This document shows, one piece after another, positions 8,124 to 15,817 of a stretch of 41,846 nucleotides of DNA. The notes beneath the pieces are model-generated. The model was not told the DNA's origin and did not search any database. It was given only the letters and a program-made list of their open reading frames with translations. A program made the position numbers and the translations under genes. This DNA is from Dehalococcoidia bacterium (GTDB lineage Bacteria; Chloroflexota; Dehalococcoidia; UBA6926). Where the stretch lies: the NCBI GenBank assembly GCA_009841045.1, contig VXMO01000044.1, positions 1-41,846 on the forward strand. Direction: 5' to 3'. Numbering within the stretch: position 1 is the first letter of the stretch; every line of letters begins with the position of its first letter.

Positions 8124-9173
8124 ATGGGCGTGCTTGCGCGATACGGCCACCTGATTGACTCCGTTACGGAATCAACCCCGCAGATTACGTTGGGAGAGGG
8201 CAGCACGCCCCTGATCCGATCGCGCCACCTTGAGTCGCAACTGGGCGTCGGGGAATTGTATTTCAAGCTTGAAGGGATGAATCCGACCGGCTCATTCAAG
8301 GACCGGGGAATGGTAGTGGCGGTGGCGAAGGCGCTGGAGGACGGCTCTACCGGGGTCATCTGCGCGTCAACGGGCAATACGAGCGCTTCCGCATCTGCGT
8401 ATGCATCTGCCTGCGGGCTGGAGAGCATTGTTGTCGTGCCCAAGGGCAATATCGCAGCAGGCAAACTGGCCCAAGCATCGATGTATGGCGCGCGGGTTGT
8501 CGCTATCTCCGGACTGTTCGACGATGCGCTTGACATCGTGCGGTCGTTTGCCGGGCCGGGTCCGATCAAGCTGGTGAACTCGGTCAATCCGGATCGCATC
8601 GAGGGTCAAAAGACGGCGTCGTTCGAGATTGTCGACGAGCTTGGGGATTCGCCGGACGACCTGTTCATTCCCGTGGGCAACGCGGGAAACATTACGGCGT
8701 ATTGGAAGGGATTCCTGGAATACCATGCAATGGGCAATGCGACTCGTTTGCCACGGATGATGGGCTTCCAGGCGGCCGGCGCTGCGCCTCTTGTGCTCGG
8801 TCATCCTGTTGAGGAGCCGGAGACAGTGGCATCTGCTATCCGCATCGGCCGTCCGGCGAGCTGGGAGAACGCGATCATGGCACGGGATCATTCCGGCGGG
8901 TTGATCGACAGCGTGACGGACGAGCAGATTATGGATGCGTATTCACTGTTGGCCGGGCAGGAAGGAATCTTCGGCGAGCCGGCATCTGCGGCGTCAGTCG
9001 CGGGGCTGGCGAAGTATGCGGCGGCGCACCCGGAGATGCAGAATCGGCGAGTGGTTTGCATCATCACCGGGAACGGGCTAAAGGACCCGGACAATGCGAC
9101 GGCACAAGGGTTGAACGTTGAAGAGGCGCCCGCCGATCTTGGGGCAGTAGAGCGCCTGCTCGGCATGAACTGA
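8124..9173 (+). CDS. thrC: Threonine synthase
   Basis: About 350 residues, the shorter ThrC class (Mycobacterium/Bacillus-like). It converts O-phosphohomoserine to threonine with PLP. The cofactor lysine is in MNPTGSFKDRGM near residue 59. Other conserved segments are CASTGNTSASASAYASACGL, the glycine-rich VGNAGNITAYWKGF and a late VCIITGNGLKDPD. GTG at 8121 is immediately before the ATG at 8124; either could be used. It follows hom in the same orientation, giving two consecutive threonine-pathway enzymes. Homoserine kinase is not in the window. Confidence 0.95.
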   Translation: MGVLARYGHLIDSVTESTPQITLGEGSTPLIRSRHLESQLGVGELYFKLEGMNPTGSFKDRGMVVAVAKALEDGSTGVICASTGNTSASASAYASACGLESIVVVPKGNIAAGKLAQASMYGARVVAISGLFDDALDIVRSFAGPGPIKLVNSVNPDRIEGQKTASFEIVDELGDSPDDLFIPVGNAGNITAYWKGFLEYHAMGNATRLPRMMGFQAAGAAPLVLGHPVEEPETVASAIRIGRPASWENAIMARDHSGGLIDSVTDEQIMDAYSLLAGQEGIFGEPASAASVAGLAKYAAAHPEMQNRRVVCIITGNGLKDPDNATAQGLNVEEAPADLGAVERLLGMN

Positions 9174-9230
9174 CCGGCATCGGGTGCGATACACTACTGC
9201 AAAGCAAGTAGAAGGTCGATACTTTCCCGG

Positions 9231-9803
9231 ATGATTGATCAAGAGCGCATCGTCCGCGCCGTTGAGGAGATTCTTCACGCAATTGGAGAGGACCCGAGGC
9301 GCGACGGCATTGACAGGACACCCACGCGCGTGGCGGCAATGTACGCCGAACTCTTCTCCGGCATCGATCAGGATCCGCGCGAGTTCCTGACGGTGTCCTA
9401 CGACGAGGGCGCACGGGATACGGTGACCATACGGGACATTCCGTTCATGTCCGTCTGCGAGCACCATCTTCTGCCCTTCTTCGGTTCGGTTCACGTGGCC
9501 TATGTTCCGTCAGGCCGCATTGTGGGAATCAGCAAGTTGGCGCGGGCCATTGAGTGCATTGCGCGTCGACCTCAGATGCAGGAGCGCGTGACGAACCAGG
9601 CCGCGGACCTGTTGGCGGAGGCGCTGCAACCACAGGGGGCTGCGGTTCGCGTGGAGGCGGAGCACCTGTGCATGACGATTCGCGGTGTTCGGGCGGCAGG
9701 GAGCCGCGTTATCACGACGGCGTTTCGGGGGATCTTTAAGGAGGACGCGGCGGCGCGGGCAGAGTTCATATCGCTAACCTCTCCACGAGGCGCAGGTTCA
9801 TGA
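9231..9803 (+). CDS. folE: GTP cyclohydrolase I
   Basis: A 190-residue type IA enzyme that converts GTP to 7,8-dihydroneopterin triphosphate, the first step of folate and other pterin synthesis. Diagnostic segments are DRTPTRVAAMYAELFSG, the zinc site CEHHLLPFFGSVHVAY (about residues 77-92) and HLCMTIRGVRAAGSRVIT near 145 with the third zinc ligand. The stop overlaps the start of the next gene (ATGA, 9800-9803), implying translational coupling with an acetyltransferase-like protein rather than with other folate genes. That neighbourhood suggests, but does not prove, a specialised pterin role. Confidence 0.96.
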   Translation: MIDQERIVRAVEEILHAIGEDPRRDGIDRTPTRVAAMYAELFSGIDQDPREFLTVSYDEGARDTVTIRDIPFMSVCEHHLLPFFGSVHVAYVPSGRIVGISKLARAIECIARRPQMQERVTNQAADLLAEALQPQGAAVRVEAEHLCMTIRGVRAAGSRVITTAFRGIFKEDAAARAEFISLTSPRGAGS

Positions 9804-10804
9804 CTCTCGTCGTGCAATGGGAGCCGCTTGGGGCTGTCACAGGCGAGTGGCCGGAGTTGTTCACGAGATCGGCTACGCAGTCGATTTTTCTCTCGCTGCC
9901 GTGGCAAACGGCGTGGGCAATTGATTGCTGCGGCTCGGTTGACGAGCATCCGGTGCTTACCGTCAGGGAGAACAGCGACGGCTCACTGCGCGGAATTGCG
10001 CCACTGAACCACGGGAAGGGCTCCGTGACCTTCGGGCTGGACTACAACGTGACGGACTACCAGGACATCTTGTCGGATCCGGGCGAGGAGGAGTCCGTAT
10101 GGGAGGCGATCCTCGACTATGGGGTGTCCGAGGGGTGGGCATCCATTGAATTGACGGGTGTGCGGGATGATTCGCCGTCCACGCAGATATTGGAGTCTCG
10201 GGCCTCAGAGCATGGGTGGCGGGCAGACCGCTCTGTGTGGGACGTTTCTCCGTATGTTGAGTTGCCGGAATCATGGGATGAGCACGTGCAGAGCCTCTCC
10301 AAGAAGGACCGCCACGAACTGCGACGTAAGCTACGGCGGTTAGAGGCGAGCGGTGACGCGGAGTATCGCATCTATGACCACGAACACGATGAACTTCCGG
10401 AGGCGCTGGAGAGCTTTGTGTCGCTGATGGGCAAGAGTAGCGAGGCGAAGTCGGATTTCCTGACACCGGAGCGTCGATCATTCCTGGAGACGTTGACGAG
10501 GACGATGGCAGATGCAGACTCGCTGCAACTTGCGTTTCTTGATGTGGGCGGCAAGCCCGTTTCAGCAACGATGAGTTTTTTGGAGGGGGACCGGCTGCTG
10601 CTGTACAACAGCGGGTACGACCCGGAGTACCGCCATTTGTCAGTAGGGCTTCTGCTGAAGGCGTACGAACTGCGCGGGGCGATTGAACAAGGGTTGCGCG
10701 AATACGATTTCCTGCGCGGAAACGAGCCATACAAGTACGATCTTGGCGGCAATGACCGCGTTTTATACCGATGGCAACTGGCACGCGAGAGCGAGGCTCC
10801 GTGA
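9800..10804 (+). CDS. CelD/FemAB-like GNAT-fold acyltransferase
   Basis: A 334-residue protein of the Acetyltransf_6 (CelD, BioF2-like) type, two GNAT halves in tandem. Recognisable segments are RSATQSIFLSLPWQTAWAI at the N-terminus, LSKKDRHELRRKLRRLEASG near residue 170 and, near the C-terminus, HLSVGLLLKAYELRGAIEQG followed by YDFLRGNEPYKYDLGG. That last block is characteristic of the family. Members transfer acyl or aminoacyl groups to sugars, peptides or lipids; the substrate here is unknown. It overlaps folE by 4 bases and the glycosyltransferase gene by 4 bases, so it is locked into the operon. A role acting on the product of the downstream glycosyltransferase and deacetylases is an inference from position. 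Confidence 0.8.
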   Translation: MTLVVQWEPLGAVTGEWPELFTRSATQSIFLSLPWQTAWAIDCCGSVDEHPVLTVRENSDGSLRGIAPLNHGKGSVTFGLDYNVTDYQDILSDPGEEESVWEAILDYGVSEGWASIELTGVRDDSPSTQILESRASEHGWRADRSVWDVSPYVELPESWDEHVQSLSKKDRHELRRKLRRLEASGDAEYRIYDHEHDELPEALESFVSLMGKSSEAKSDFLTPERRSFLETLTRTMADADSLQLAFLDVGGKPVSATMSFLEGDRLLLYNSGYDPEYRHLSVGLLLKAYELRGAIEQGLREYDFLRGNEPYKYDLGGNDRVLYRWQLARESEAP

Positions 10805-12015
10805 CTGTTCGTTCGGTGGGGTTAGTTGCGCTACATTCCTCCCCGTTGGCTGCGCTGGGCAAGGGAAAGGCGGGCGGTATGTCCGCCTATGTGCTTGGGC
10901 TCGGCAAGGAGTTGGCGCGGCGCGGGGTTTCCGTGACTGTTATCACTGCGAGCCACGAGGGCGGAAACTACGGCGAAGCTGAATGCCCGAGCGTGCGCTT
11001 TGCGCATCTGCCTTCCCCGGCTGCGAGTTCCGCGGTCGGATGGGTTGCGCAGGCGGGTCAGTACGCTGCAGAGATTGGGGCTGTCATCGGCGAGGGCTGC
11101 GACTTAATTCACACACATTACTGGGCTTCCGGGCTGGCGGGGCTGGAGGTGTCACACAGGTTTGGCATACCGCATGTGACGACTTTTCACACTATCGCCG
11201 CCATCAAGGAGCAGGCGTCTGAGTTATCTGAGCCACCCGAGCGGTATGAGGCGGAGCGGGCGATTGCGCGCGGCGCGGACGGGATTGTCGCGTGGACGCG
11301 GTTTGAGCGAGACACGCTCGTGTCAACGTTGGGGGCCGAGCGGGATCGTATCGCGGTTGCTCCAATCGGTGTCGATTGCGAGCGATTCCAACCTATGAAT
11401 CGGGATGAGGCGCGGTCGCGGTTGGGCATCCATAGCGATGAGGAGACGCTGCTGTATGTTGGTCGGCTGGACCGGATCAAAGGGGCGGACATGCTGGTGA
11501 GGGCTGCGGGCCTTCTGTCAGAGAGGCCGCGAATGCGTTTGCGATTCGTGGGCGGGGAGGTGGACGCGGATTACGCGGCGGGGCTGCGCGCGCTTGCCTC
11601 GGAAATGGGTGTCTCTGAACGGGTTTCGTGGGCGGGCGTTGTACCGAATGATGAGTTGCCGTGGCACTACGCGGCGGCGGACCTGGTCGTCGTTCCGTCG
11701 TATTCAGAGAGCTTCAGCATCGTGGCGGCGGAGGCGATGGCGTGTGGGACGCCGGTTGTGGCTTCAAATGTTCCCGGGCCAGCTTCGTTTATCGAGGACA
11801 GGGTATCGGGTCGACTTGTGCCGGCCGGAGACGCCCCTGCCCTTGCGCGAACCATCTGCGAACTACTCGATGATGAGGAGCAAAGACGGTGTCTTGGTCT
11901 TGGGGGACTGGAGGCGGCACGGGGGATGACGTGGGAGGCCAGCACGGAGGCGTTGCTGGGGCTGTATGAGGGAATTCTGGATTCCCGTTTTCACGGGAAT
12001 GACGGAGAGGAATAA
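10801..12015 (+). CDS. GT4 glycosyltransferase, MshA/BshA-like
   Basis: About 404 residues from the GTG at 10801, which overlaps the previous stop (GTGA); an in-frame upstream start at 10771 would overlap by 34 bases and is less likely. The GT-B fold is evident: GKGKAGGMSAYVLGLGKELA near residue 20, THYWASGLAG, TTFHTIAAIKEQ, APIGVDCERFQPMNRDEARS, LYVGRLDRIKGADMLVRA and the nucleotide-sugar motif ESFSIVAAE (E-x7-E) near 303. The order GGM / HYWxSG / TFHT / GVD resembles MshA (GlcNAc to inositol phosphate) and BshA (GlcNAc to malate) more than generic capsule enzymes. The next two genes are PIG-L deacetylases, the partner activity in both thiol pathways. The last residues (ILDSRFHGNDGEE) come from a dispersed repeat at 11977. 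Confidence 0.85.
   Translation: MTVRSVGLVALHSSPLAALGKGKAGGMSAYVLGLGKELARRGVSVTVITASHEGGNYGEAECPSVRFAHLPSPAASSAVGWVAQAGQYAAEIGAVIGEGCDLIHTHYWASGLAGLEVSHRFGIPHVTTFHTIAAIKEQASELSEPPERYEAERAIARGADGIVAWTRFERDTLVSTLGAERDRIAVAPIGVDCERFQPMNRDEARSRLGIHSDEETLLYVGRLDRIKGADMLVRAAGLLSERPRMRLRFVGGEVDADYAAGLRALASEMGVSERVSWAGVVPNDELPWHYAAADLVVVPSYSESFSIVAAEAMACGTPVVASNVPGPASFIEDRVSGRLVPAGDAPALARTICELLDDEEQRRCLGLGGLEAARGMTWEASTEALLGLYEGILDSRFHGNDGEE
11977..12005 (+). repeat. Dispersed repeat family B (short form) inside the glycosyltransferase 3' end
   Basis: CTGGATTCCCGTTTTCACGG followed by GAATGACGG, a variant of the short palindromic unit found at 14803, 16647, 30741 and 37095. It is translated as the C-terminal LDSRFHGND. 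The changes TTT and TCA at the centre retain the hairpin (CCCGT/ACGGG). Confidence 0.85.
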
Positions 12016-12018
12016 GTT

Positions 12019-12729
12019 GTGATTGAGGAGTTTGGGGAGGTTGAGCGGGTGTTGGTGGTTGCGCCACATCCGGATGATGCCGAGATCGGGTGCGGCGGAA
12101 CCGTGGCGCGGCTGGCTCAAGATGGGGTTGAGGTCTATTACGTGGTCGCGACAAACGGAGACAAGGGGACAGAGGACCCAACGCTGACGAACGCGGATCT
12201 TGCCGCAACGCGCGACAAGGAGCAGAGGGACGCGGCGGCGGTGCTGGGCGTGAAAGAGGTGACCATACTCCAGAACGGCGACGGGGAGCTGGTGGACGGG
12301 CGGGAGTTGCTTGGCGAGATAACACGGCACGTGCGGCGTATCAAGCCGGACATCGTTCTGACGACAGATCCATTCAGGACGAGCTTTTATATTCACCGGG
12401 ATCATCGCATCACAGGCATGGTGACGATGGACGCGGTGTTCCCGTTCGCGCGGGATCGGCTACATTTCCCTGAGCACGACGAGGCAGGTCTTGGGACACA
12501 CAAGACGGCTGAAATCTATTTCTGGGGTGCCGAGAATCCTGATGTGTTCGTTGACATTTCGGACACTATCGAAGCAAAAATTGAGGCGACGAAACTGCAC
12601 GTGAGCCAATTTGGAGAGGATGCCGGAGACTGGATACGCAGTTGGGCGGCGCGCAACGGCGAGTCGCGCGGCGTGGCGTATGCAGAGGAATATCGCCGGT
12701 ACGGTATCAGTCTTATGGGAGGCGACTAG
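12019..12729 (+). CDS. PIG-L (LmbE-like) family N-acetylglucosaminyl deacetylase, first copy
   Basis: A 236-residue zinc deacetylase of the PIG-L fold. The metal and catalytic motif is APHPDDAEIGCGG near residue 15, and the second motif is IHRDHRITG near 125, giving the expected His-Asp-His ligands. The GTG start at 12019 is 3 bases after the glycosyltransferase stop and has GGAGAGG 9 bases upstream. Family members (MshB, BshB, PIG-L) remove acetyl from a GlcNAc conjugate just made by a GT4 enzyme, which matches the gene before it. The exact substrate cannot be read from sequence. A second, divergent copy follows at 12845. Confidence 0.88.
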   Translation: MIEEFGEVERVLVVAPHPDDAEIGCGGTVARLAQDGVEVYYVVATNGDKGTEDPTLTNADLAATRDKEQRDAAAVLGVKEVTILQNGDGELVDGRELLGEITRHVRRIKPDIVLTTDPFRTSFYIHRDHRITGMVTMDAVFPFARDRLHFPEHDEAGLGTHKTAEIYFWGAENPDVFVDISDTIEAKIEATKLHVSQFGEDAGDWIRSWAARNGESRGVAYAEEYRRYGISLMGGD

Positions 12730-12744
12730 AACGATTAGCGGTGG

Positions 12745-12775
12745 GTTCGCCCTTGGACAAGCTCAGGGCGAACGG
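12745..12775 (+). repeat. Dispersed repeat family C, hairpin copy
   Basis: Perfect 8-bp arms GTTCGCCC and GGGCGAAC flank a TTGGACAAGCTCA loop. It shares its core with the comEC 3' end (2792-2817). It lies between the two PIG-L genes, next to a long family B repeat. Confidence 0.8.
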
Positions 12776-12785
12776 AGGAGGTTTC

Positions 12786-12836
12786 GGATTCCCGCCCCGT
12801 ATCGGAATACGGGGCATACTTTCGGAGGAATGACGG
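12786..12836 (+). repeat. Dispersed repeat family B, long form, between the PIG-L genes
   Basis: Begins GGATTCCCGCCCCGTATCGG and ends AGGAATGACGG, with an inner hairpin CCCCGTAT...ATACGGGG. It is closely similar to the unit at 2871-2919. Its right edge runs into ACGGAGGACTGA, so bases at or beside the repeat appear to provide the GGAGGA ribosome binding site for the second PIG-L gene (ATG at 12845). Confidence 0.8.
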
Positions 12837-12844
12837 AGGACTGA

Positions 12845-13549
12845 ATGGTTGACACACAAGGGCGCCCGAAGAAGCTGATGGCAATCTCGGCGCATCCGGA
12901 TGATATGGAGTTTGGGTGCGGCGGCACCATTGGCAAGTGGATCCGCGAGGGCTGGGAAGGGGCGCTTGTCATCGCCACGGACGGTCGCGCGGGCACTGCC
13001 GACCCCGATACAAGGCCTGAAGACCTGGTCAAGACGCGGGAGGCTGAGGCGACGGCGGCGGCCAAGGTGCTCGGCATCGAGGATGTGACGTTCCTGGGCT
13101 ACCCGGACGGCGAACTGGAGGATACCCGCGAGCTGCGCGAGCACCTGGTGCGGGAGATCCGAAGGTTCAGGCCGGAGGTGGTCTTCACTTTTGATCCGAA
13201 TCGGCGAGGTCACAATCATCGCGATCACCGGAGCGTGGGACAGGCGGCGTTCGACGCGATGTACCCCTATGCGCGGGACGTGCATCATTTTCCGCACCTT
13301 GCCCAGCAGGGCTTCGAGCCGCACATCGTGTCCGAGGCATGGGCGTGGAGCGATGAGCCGGACACGTGGATCGATATTTCGGACTCCATCGACCTGAAGG
13401 TGGCGGCACTGCGCGAGCACGCGAGCCAGATCAGCAACCCTGAGGGGCTGATGGAGCGTATTCACTCGCGGCACGAAGAGCAGGGAAAGTCGCCGGGGTA
13501 CCAGTACGCGGAGGGGTTTCGTGTGCATCGGTTCAGGTGGCCCGGGTAG
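12845..13549 (+). CDS. PIG-L (LmbE-like) family deacetylase, second copy
   Basis: A 234-residue zinc deacetylase with SAHPDDMEFGCGGTIGKWI near residue 15 and GHNHRDHRSVGQAAFDAM near 121. Identity with the first copy is confined largely to family motifs and to the DISDSI segment near the C-terminus, so it is an old paralogue, not a recent tandem duplication. A GGAGGA site lies 7 bases before the ATG at 12845. Two deacetylases after one glycosyltransferase suggests two substrates or two successive steps; in bacilli BshB1 and BshB2 are also paired, with one specialised for conjugate cleavage. Repeats of families C and B separate it from copy one. Confidence 0.88.
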   Translation: MVDTQGRPKKLMAISAHPDDMEFGCGGTIGKWIREGWEGALVIATDGRAGTADPDTRPEDLVKTREAEATAAAKVLGIEDVTFLGYPDGELEDTRELREHLVREIRRFRPEVVFTFDPNRRGHNHRDHRSVGQAAFDAMYPYARDVHHFPHLAQQGFEPHIVSEAWAWSDEPDTWIDISDSIDLKVAALREHASQISNPEGLMERIHSRHEEQGKSPGYQYAEGFRVHRFRWPG

Positions 13550-13630
13550 TTTTCTCGGTTCGCGATTAGTCTAGAGATGTGATGGAATTGGCATACCGCG
13601 TTCCAGCGTGCCGCCAAATTGAGGCCTTAG

Positions 13631-13677
13631 ATTCTCCGCTGCGCTCAGAATGACATGTGGAGTGCTCAGAATGACAG
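13631..13677 (+). repeat. Dispersed repeat family A, copy 2 plus partial second unit
   Basis: ATTCTCCGCTGCGCTCAGAA followed by TGAC at 13631-13654, then a partial copy GTGCTCAGAATGACAG at 13662-13677. It sits 81 bases after the second PIG-L gene. An ATG inside the repeated portion at 13655 is in frame with the next gene, but the start at 13697 is preferred. Confidence 0.8.
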
Positions 13678-13696
13678 TGCAGAGCAAGAGAACAGG

Positions 13697-14506
13697 ATGA
13701 CGTTGAATAACCACTTCGGCAACTCTCATCATGCGGCGGGGTTCGTTGATATCCATTGCCATATCCTGCCGGGAATCGATGACGGTGCTCGTGACCGCGC
13801 AGAGGCGGTCGAGATGGTGCGGATCGCCCATGAACAGAACACCTCGACCATCGTTACAACGCCGCACAATTTCCCGCGGTCCGCAGAGACGGTTCTCCAG
13901 GAATCACGGCGTCGTATCGATCAGCTGACGCGCGCCGCCGGCGAGCAGGGCCTTCATGTTGCCCTTCTCTCAGGGCAGGAGATACGAATCACGAACGGGT
14001 TCCGACACCAGCTGGAGACGGGGAACGGCGTGACCATCAACGAGAATCGCTATGTATTGGCGGAGCCGCCGTTTAATTCTTTCCCCGAATATGTGGAGGA
14101 GCAGCTAGCCGAAATCATGGCGCTTGGGTACCGGCCTGTGATCGCGCATCCGGAGCGAAACACCATCATCCAGCGTGACCCAGACATCGCGCGACGGCTG
14201 ATTTCCATGGGCGCACTGATGCAGATCAATACGGGGAGTCTGCTCAATCACTATGGGCCGGGCTGTCTGGAGGCAGGAGAATACCTTCTGCAGCAGGAAT
14301 TGATCCACGTGATGGCGACAGACGCGCACGGGGCAACCGGCTCGCGCGTGCCGAATATGCAGGTTGGCTTCGACAGGGTTGCCGAACTGACGGATGAGAG
14401 GCGCGCGTGGGCGCTGGCTCGAGACAATCCCCTCGCGATTACCGAGGAGCGTGAGGTGCCGTACCGGCCAACGGTGGGAGCGCCAGTTGCCGTTCCAGGG
14501 GTATGA
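13697..14506 (+). CDS. PHP-family tyrosine-protein phosphatase, CpsB/YwqE type
   Basis: About 269 residues from the ATG at 13697. The in-frame ATG at 13655 lies at the edge of a repeat and gives an unconserved 14-residue lead, so it is less likely. PHP metal motifs are FVDIHCHILPGIDDGARDRA (HxH near residue 20), IVTTPHNFP, SGQEIRI, VIAHPERN and ATDAHG. This pattern is that of manganese-dependent CpsB/YwqE phosphatases that dephosphorylate tyrosine kinases controlling polysaccharide export. A histidinol-phosphatase of the PHP family is an alternative, but the DIxxHILPGIDDG start favours CpsB. It is overlapped by the zinc-ribbon gene (ATGA). Confidence 0.85.
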   Translation: MTLNNHFGNSHHAAGFVDIHCHILPGIDDGARDRAEAVEMVRIAHEQNTSTIVTTPHNFPRSAETVLQESRRRIDQLTRAAGEQGLHVALLSGQEIRITNGFRHQLETGNGVTINENRYVLAEPPFNSFPEYVEEQLAEIMALGYRPVIAHPERNTIIQRDPDIARRLISMGALMQINTGSLLNHYGPGCLEAGEYLLQQELIHVMATDAHGATGSRVPNMQVGFDRVAELTDERRAWALARDNPLAITEEREVPYRPTVGAPVAVPGV

Positions 14507-14715
14507 CTCTCACGTGCGCAGGGTGCGGGCGGCGGGAGTTCGCCGGTGGCGGCGGAGTCTTTGTCTGTGATGATTGCCGCGGTTCAGCTACGCCTTTGCG
14601 CTATTGCAACAGATGCGGGAACGAGTCACCGGCGGAGGAGTTGGTGGCGTCCGGAGGTCGGTGCTCGTGGTGTCGTACGGTGGACCATATTCCGTGGGAG
14701 GAGCCTGCGGAGTAG
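14503..14715 (+). CDS. Small zinc-ribbon protein of unknown function
   Basis: 70 residues with four Cys-x2-Cys pairs: CAGC, CDDC, CNRC and CSWC, enough for two zinc-ribbon knuckles. It begins with the ATG overlapping the preceding stop (ATGA at 14503-14506), which supports translation. Nothing enzymatic is visible. Such double zinc ribbons occur in nucleic-acid or protein-binding adaptors. The C-terminus is acidic (WEEPAE). Function unknown; the coupling to the PHP phosphatase gene is the only contextual clue. Confidence 0.7.
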   Translation: MTLTCAGCGRREFAGGGGVFVCDDCRGSATPLRYCNRCGNESPAEELVASGGRCSWCRTVDHIPWEEPAE

Positions 14716-14734
14716 GCAGTGAGGGTCCGCTCGA

Positions 14735-14830
14735 TGGAATCCATCTTTCGCCAGAATGACGGGATCTAAGAAGGGGCGAGCGCGGCGGCGCTGCGCGCCG
14801 CACTGGATTCCCGCTTTCGCGGGAATGACG
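14735..14830 (+). repeat. Two family B repeats after the zinc-ribbon gene
   Basis: A diverged unit TGGAATCCATCTTTCGCCAG followed by AATGAC at 14735-14760, and a canonical short unit at 14803-14830 (CTGGATTCCCGCTTTCGCGG then GAATGACG). The second is preceded by a GC-rich palindromic stretch GGCGGCGCTGCGCGCCGC, as also seen (different sequence, same position) at 16629-16645. The stretch lies between convergent genes (zinc ribbon on plus, ilvE on minus) and could act as a bidirectional terminator, though no T-run follows. Confidence 0.8.
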
Positions 14831-14842
14831 AATCGAACGTGG

Positions 14843-15778
14843 TTACGCGGGGGCGGCGGCCGGGGTATAGGTTGGCGTTAGCCAATGGGCGTACTCGTCG
14901 CGCTTGCCGTTTATGACCTCGAAGTAGAGTTTCTGGAGTTCGGCGGTGATGGGGCCGATACCACCATTGCCGATGGGGCGCCCGTCAACCTCGAGTACCG
15001 GGGTGACGTGGGCAGCGGTGCCCGTCATGAATAGTTCGTCCGTTACATAGACTTCGGTCTTGGGGATTGTCCGCTCCTCAACACGCAGTCCGAGCACGTC
15101 TCTTGCCAGTTCGATGACCGTGTTGCGAGTAATTCCATCCAGGATGCCGTCGGTCTGTGGCGGGGTGCTGATGACGCCGTTGTCGATCAGGAAGATGTTC
15201 TCGCCGCTACCCTCCGAGAGATTGTTGGCCTCGGTGAGCAGGATGGCTTCGTCGTAGCCGCGCCAGACAGCTTCACTTTTGGCAAGGCTGTTGGCGACGT
15301 ACATGCCGGTGACCTTGGCGCTGGGGGGGATGACGTTGTCCTGGATGCGTGTCCAGCTTGAGAAGGTGCAGCGGATGCCGGCGTCGGAGTCGAGATAGTT
15401 GCCAAAGGGGACGATGTAGATAAGGAATTCATCGTCAAGGTCGTGGACGCGGAGTCCAACAACGTCAGAGGATTTGTAGGCGAGGGGGCGGACGTACACA
15501 TCCTCTTTGAAACCGCACTGCTGGACGAGATCAAGGGTTATGCGCTCGAAATCATCGAGGGAGTAGGGCAGCGTGATGTTGAGCATGGCGCAGGAGCGGA
15601 GGAGGCGGGCGTAATGCTCGCGCACCCGAAAGAGGTACATCTGCTCCTGGTCTGCGTTCCAGTTGCCCCGGATACCCTCAAAGACGCCAGTGCCATAGTT
15701 AAAGGCGTGCGTAACGACGCTGATTTTGGCCTCCTCAAGCGGGACGACTTTCCCTTCAAAGAAGGCTAATGATGGCAT
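14843..15778 (-). CDS. ilvE: Branched-chain amino acid aminotransferase
   Basis: A 311-residue fold-type IV PLP enzyme that transfers amino groups between glutamate and the keto acids of valine, leucine and isoleucine. Conserved segments are HAFNYGTGVFEGIRG (about 24-38), YVRPLAYKS, the cofactor lysine K155 in PPSAKVTGMYVAN, SEGSGENIF, and TDELFMTGTAAHVTPV near 260. The ATG at 15778 has a CAGGAG site about 9 bases upstream on the minus strand. It lies after hisIE in the same orientation, 158 bases away, with a candidate promoter and hairpin in the gap, so it may be separately regulated. D-amino acid aminotransferase is a relative, but the motifs fit IlvE. Confidence 0.93.
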   Translation of the reverse strand: MPSLAFFEGKVVPLEEAKISVVTHAFNYGTGVFEGIRGNWNADQEQMYLFRVREHYARLLRSCAMLNITLPYSLDDFERITLDLVQQCGFKEDVYVRPLAYKSSDVVGLRVHDLDDEFLIYIVPFGNYLDSDAGIRCTFSSWTRIQDNVIPPSAKVTGMYVANSLAKSEAVWRGYDEAILLTEANNLSEGSGENIFLIDNGVISTPPQTDGILDGITRNTVIELARDVLGLRVEERTIPKTEVYVTDELFMTGTAAHVTPVLEVDGRPIGNGGIGPITAELQKLYFEVINGKRDEYAHWLTPTYTPAAAPA

Positions 15779-15817
15779 TGGCGTGTCTCCTGTTTGTAGT
15801 TCGGTTTCAGGTACTGG

